Below the pieces are notes generated by a model that saw nothing but the letters and a program-made list of their open reading frames with translations, made no database searches and was not told where the DNA came from. DNA of 6,782 nucleotides, taken from assembly GCA_964452285.1 (NCBI GenBank), contig CAYVKW010000038.1:1-6782 (forward strand), given 5' to 3'. Shown here piece by piece: positions 4,553 to 6,782 of this stretch. The stretch's first letter is position 1. Each line of letters begins with the position of its first letter. Position numbers and translations under genes: made by a program. This DNA is from JAUNST01 sp964452285 (GTDB taxonomy: Bacteria; Patescibacteriota; Microgenomatia; UBA1400; PJMF01).

Positions 4553-5307
4553 TTATTTAAAATAGTAATAATGTAAACTAATACCAATAGTTAAAAACTG
4601 ACTGTTTTTCGTGCTTTTGGCGGCGGACAAAGTGATTTTGTCGACGAAAAAGTTGTGACGTAAACTTTTAATTTTAGTAATAAAATCTTGAATAGCTTGA
4701 TAATCGCCAATAAAATTGATTTGAATAATATTTTCTGAAGGAGTGACACCAATCTGTTCGCTATTGGGCAAATCATTGGGCATTTCGNNNNNNNNNNNNN
4801 NNNNNNNNNNNNNNNNNNNNNNNNNNNNNNNNNNNNNNNNNNNNNNNNNNNNNNNNNNNNNNNNNNNNNNNNNNNNNNNNNNNNNNNTTCTGAAGGAGTG
4901 ACACCAATCTGTTCGCTATTGGGCAAATCATTGGGCATTTCGCTGACATAGATACTTTCAATCAATAAAGGTCCGCCTTCTTCCAAAATCTCTGTATTCA
5001 TTTTTTCGATAATACTCATAACTTGAGGTGTATCGCTATAATTAGGCATAGCCTCATCGAGAACACCTACGTCAGAAGCAATAGCGGCCAATTTTTGTTT
5101 GGCTGAGGCTAATTGCTGATTTTTTGCTTTTAGCTGCGTTAAGGTAGTTTGGTTTTGAGTGATTTGCCGACGCAAAGCTTGGCTATCATTGAAAAGCGGC
5201 ATAATAATAAAGGTAAAAATGACAATTAAAATGGATAGAGCAGCGACCAAACCAAGACTGGTTTGGATATCTTTATTGACGATGGAAGGAGAATTGATAT
5301 TTGACAT
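4553..5307 (-). CDS. pilO: Type IV pilus inner-membrane protein PilO (interrupted by an assembly gap)
   Basis: PilO pairs with PilN in the inner-membrane platform that links the pilus motor to the outer parts. The frame opens at ATG 5307, one base after the pilN stop, and reads MSNINSPSIV, a transmembrane helix (about 18-38), a coiled-coil region (about 42-78, Gln/Lys/Leu-rich) and a ferredoxin-like periplasmic domain. In the printed sequence the frame is disrupted by 100 N plus a duplicated 55-base block. Removing 4788-4942 (155 bases, not a multiple of three) joins it to the frame ending at the stop 4555-4553 and gives 199 residues ending HYYYFK, with a continuous domain (FIGDYQAIQDFITKIKSL, typical of PilO). 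The interruption is therefore artificial and the gene is intact. No Shine-Dalgarno sequence is present; translation is probably coupled to pilN. The assignment rests on order, topology and fold pattern, because PilO sequences diverge strongly. Confidence 0.83.
4733..4787. repeat. First copy of a 55-base duplication flanking the assembly gap
   Basis: This block (starting TTCTGAAGGAGTGACACC and ending GGGCATTTCG) is identical to 4888-4942. The copies abut either side of the N run, the pattern of two contig ends that overlap but were not merged. Confidence 0.95.
4788..4887. other. Assembly gap of exactly 100 N inside pilO
   Basis: One hundred ambiguous bases, a conventional placeholder length, lie between identical 55-base flanks. 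Deleting the gap and one flank restores the pilO frame, so the true gap length is most likely minus 55 (an overlap) and no sequence is missing. Confidence 0.95.
4888..4942. repeat. Second copy of the 55-base duplication flanking the assembly gap
   Basis: This is identical to 4733-4787. From 4943 onward the sequence continues in the same pilO reading frame that leads up to the gap. Confidence 0.95.
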
Positions 5308-5308
5308 A

Positions 5309-5896
5309 TTAATTGAGTGTATAGTTGAAACTAAGAGAAAAATCGTAGCCATTATTGGAATTCCCAGAATCATTACTTTGGGCAATTTCTCTAGCAGTGG
5401 TATTGGCGATAGTCAATGTCTGACCATCATCGAAAACATTATTATTGGCCAGATTGAGGTTGTTGACAAAAAGAGCTAAGGCAGTTTGATCAGTAACAAA
5501 ACAAACTAGCTCAACTTTGTCAGGTTGAATGGTCAAACTGCGAACTTGAACACCACTGGGCACTAGAGTGTTGAGTTTAGGGAAAAGATCGACAATCTTT
5601 TCACTTCTGCCAATTTGTTGATAAAGCGAAAGCTTTTTTTGGGTTAATAAAAACTCATTTTCTAAGTTGGCCTGATTTTTTATTTGCGTCGCTTGAGTGT
5701 CGATTTCTTGATTAAGAGCTGATAGTTGCTGCTGCAAAGAAAAACGGTAGCTAGAAAGAGCAATAACGGCAATACCAATCAAAATAGTCAAAGCTAGACC
5801 ATAAGTTCTGGACCAAGAAACAAGCTGCTGTAAAGGTGTGCGAGTTTTGGCAAGTAGATTGATATTAAAAGACAAACCCGACGAATTTTTTGCCAT
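5309..5896 (-). CDS. pilN: Type IV pilus assembly protein PilN
   Basis: PilN is a bitopic inner-membrane protein whose short cytoplasmic end binds PilM and whose periplasmic domain dimerises with PilO. The 195-residue product begins with the hallmark N-terminal motif (FNINLLAK, residues 10-17; the family has INLLP). A transmembrane helix (about 32-50), a coiled coil (about 52-92, many Gln/Leu) and a small periplasmic domain containing LNTLVPSGVQVRSLTIQPDKVEL, characteristic of PilN, follow. It ends one base before pilO. No pilM precedes it: the gene upstream is the divergent DXS-like gene, so pilM, the ATPases and pilins must lie elsewhere. ATG 5896 has no Shine-Dalgarno sequence, and the promoter suggests a leaderless transcript. 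Length and layout fit the family. Confidence 0.88.
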   Translation of the reverse strand: MAKNSSGLSFNINLLAKTRTPLQQLVSWSRTYGLALTILIGIAVIALSSYRFSLQQQLSALNQEIDTQATQIKNQANLENEFLLTQKKLSLYQQIGRSEKIVDLFPKLNTLVPSGVQVRSLTIQPDKVELVCFVTDQTALALFVNNLNLANNNVFDDGQTLTIANTTAREIAQSNDSGNSNNGYDFSLSFNYTLN

Positions 5897-5902
5897 GGGT
5901 TA

Positions 5903-5931
5903 AGTTTAGCAAATAAATGCTAAAAAATCAA
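5903..5931 (-). promoter_or_regulatory. Promoter of the pilN operon, predicting a leaderless mRNA
   Basis: On the minus strand there is TTGATT (5931-5926), a 17-base spacer ending in TGC, and TAAACT (5908-5903). Six bases separate the -10 from the ATG at 5896, so transcription is expected to start at the start codon. Spacing and the TGC extension match the promoter at 4129-4157. Confidence 0.55.
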
Positions 5932-5982
5932 GTCAGAATAGAAAAGTGCGTGTTTTTCTAGGTTAGTTGCGACTAAACAATT

Positions 5983-6782
5983 ATGAATCAGAAAGATGTA
6001 AAAAAATTGTCGATTGAGGAATTGAGACAAGTGACAGAGGATTGTCGAGAAAGAATTGAAGAAGTTTGCCACGCCAATGGCGGACATCTGGGCGGAAACT
6101 TGGGAGCAGTAGAACTGACATTGGCGTGGCAAGTCGTATTTAACATCAAGACTGACAAAATTATTTTTGACGTCGGACATCAAAGTTATACCCATAAATT
6201 ATTGACTGGAAGAGGAGACAAAGAATTATTTATGAGCTTGCGAAAAAAAGGTGGTTTGAGCGGTTTTATGTGTCCGACAGAATCAGACACTGATCCGTGC
6301 ACAACTGGCCACGCCGGCAATTCGATTTCAATGGCTTTAGGTTTGAGTTATGACGAAAAAGTGGTGGCGAATAAAAGCTGGGTGACGGCTGTAATTGGCG
6401 ATGGCTCGCTGCTAAACGGCATGGCCGTAGAAGCGCTCAATCACTTGGCGGCAACAAAGCAAAGAGTGTTGATTATCATCAATGACAATCAGTTTTCCAT
6501 TGACAAATGCGTAGGCGCGGTGGCGGCAAAACACCGATATAAGGAGTTTTGTAAAAGTTTTGCTTTGCCGTGGCAGGAAGTAAAAAATGGTAATAATTTA
6601 AAAGAAATGATAGTGGCGCTGGAAAAAATTAAGCGCAAAAATGAAGGCCCGCAAGTATTGTATGTGCCAACAGAGAAAGGGCATGGTGATGTGCAGGCAT
6701 GTTTGCAGCCAGAAAAAACTCATTTTTGCGCCAGTGATAAAAGTAAAAAAAATAAAATTATCAAGTTACAAGATGTAGTGGG
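5983..6782 (+). CDS. 1-deoxy-D-xylulose-5-phosphate synthase-like thiamine diphosphate enzyme, 3' end cut by window
   Basis: The frame opens at ATG 5983, nine bases after an in-frame TAA, and runs 266 codons to the window edge. DXS condenses pyruvate and glyceraldehyde 3-phosphate to form DXP, precursor of isoprenoids, thiamine and pyridoxal phosphate. N-terminal domain signatures are clear: GGHLGGNLGAVELTLAW (33-49), DVGHQSYTHKLLTGR (63-77), TTGHAGNSIS (107-116) and the thiamine diphosphate/metal motif GDG-X25-NDN (139-169, NDNQFSID). The stretch between FSID (171-174) and the end of domain I (GPQVLYVPTEKGHG, 222-235) is much shorter than in typical DXS, and the GP(I/V)DGHD motif is replaced by WQEVKNGNN. 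Domain II begins near 260, so its catalytic glutamate cannot be checked. It may be a true compact DXS or a DXS-like paralogue with another acceptor. No Shine-Dalgarno sequence or convincing promoter is seen. Confidence 0.82.
   Translation, partial: MNQKDVKKLSIEELRQVTEDCRERIEEVCHANGGHLGGNLGAVELTLAWQVVFNIKTDKIIFDVGHQSYTHKLLTGRGDKELFMSLRKKGGLSGFMCPTESDTDPCTTGHAGNSISMALGLSYDEKVVANKSWVTAVIGDGSLLNGMAVEALNHLAATKQRVLIIINDNQFSIDKCVGAVAAKHRYKEFCKSFALPWQEVKNGNNLKEMIVALEKIKRKNEGPQVLYVPTEKGHGDVQACLQPEKTHFCASDKSKKNKIIKLQDVV

Noticed and set aside
4546..4587. TTG start at 4587 for the small membrane protein gene
   Set aside because: It would overlap pilO by 35 bases and add residues before an otherwise normal N-terminus; ATG 4545 lies 7 bases after the pilO stop and needs no overlap.
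4591..4787. Apparent frameshift and alternative C-terminus of pilO left of the N run
   Set aside because: The frame change equals the 155 bases added by the gap and duplicate flank; the alternative C-terminus is a non-biological reading in the wrong frame.
4733..4942. Real tandem duplication or insertion-sequence footprint in pilO
   Set aside because: The copies are perfect, meet the N run exactly, and their removal restores the gene, which fits an assembly overlap rather than a target-site duplication.
5939..5960. Inverted repeat TAGAAAA / TTTTCTA with an 8-base loop between pilN and the DXS-like gene
   Set aside because: It is only seven AT-rich pairs with no T-run after it and no relation to promoter elements; chance is likely.
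5159..6195. Open frames at 5159-5479 (plus) and 5920-6195 (minus)
   Set aside because: They are antisense to pilO/pilN and to the DXS-like gene respectively, with no family features.

Overview
The window looks like a chromosomal segment from a Patescibacteria / Candidate Phyla Radiation (CPR) type bacterium. This is inferred from gene content, not from a marker phylogeny. The pointers are an AT-leaning, compact layout, a bare nusA-infB pair whose IF2 starts directly at its G domain, a small two-to-three-helix 'T4SS pilin' family protein, a stripped-down type IV pilus inner-membrane block, and tiny Thr/Pro-rich secreted proteins with sortase-like C-termini. No rRNA, tRNA, insertion sequence or CRISPR array was seen.

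Left part (1-3361). A partial gene for a VirB2/TrbC-like T4SS pilin family protein runs leftward off the window. It diverges from the nusA-infB operon. The two start from back-to-back promoters whose -35 hexamers occupy almost the same bases (434-440). The rightward promoter is a near-perfect TTGACA-17-TATAAT. About ten bases after its predicted start lies a strong hairpin followed by a T-run (478-511), then the nusA start at 539. This looks like a transcription attenuator in front of the gene for a termination/elongation factor. nusA and infB overlap by 8 bases and end in a clear, probably bidirectional, terminator (3333-3361).

Middle part (3383-5896, all leftward). In transcription order these are pilN, pilO, a small single-pass membrane protein in the pilP position, and two short secreted Thr/Pro-rich proteins. 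The last two share a C-terminal PVSGS + transmembrane helix + basic tail, an LPxTG-like surface-anchoring layout. No terminator separates the pilus block from the surface-protein genes, although each part has its own promoter candidate. The pilO gene is broken only on paper: a run of exactly 100 N is flanked by two identical 55-base copies of the same sequence, so an unmerged contig overlap was joined with an arbitrary gap. Collapsing it restores a 199-residue PilO.

Right part (5983-6782). Divergent from pilN is the 5' portion of a gene for a 1-deoxy-D-xylulose-5-phosphate synthase (DXS)-like thiamine diphosphate enzyme. It keeps the N-terminal DXS signatures but has an unusually short stretch before domain II and lacks the usual GP(I/V)DGHD motif.

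Across the leftward genes, predicted promoters sit so close to the start codons that two transcripts (pilN and the 4122 gene) should begin at the AUG itself. By contrast nusA and infB have Shine-Dalgarno-like sequences. The window therefore seems to mix leaderless and leadered expression.
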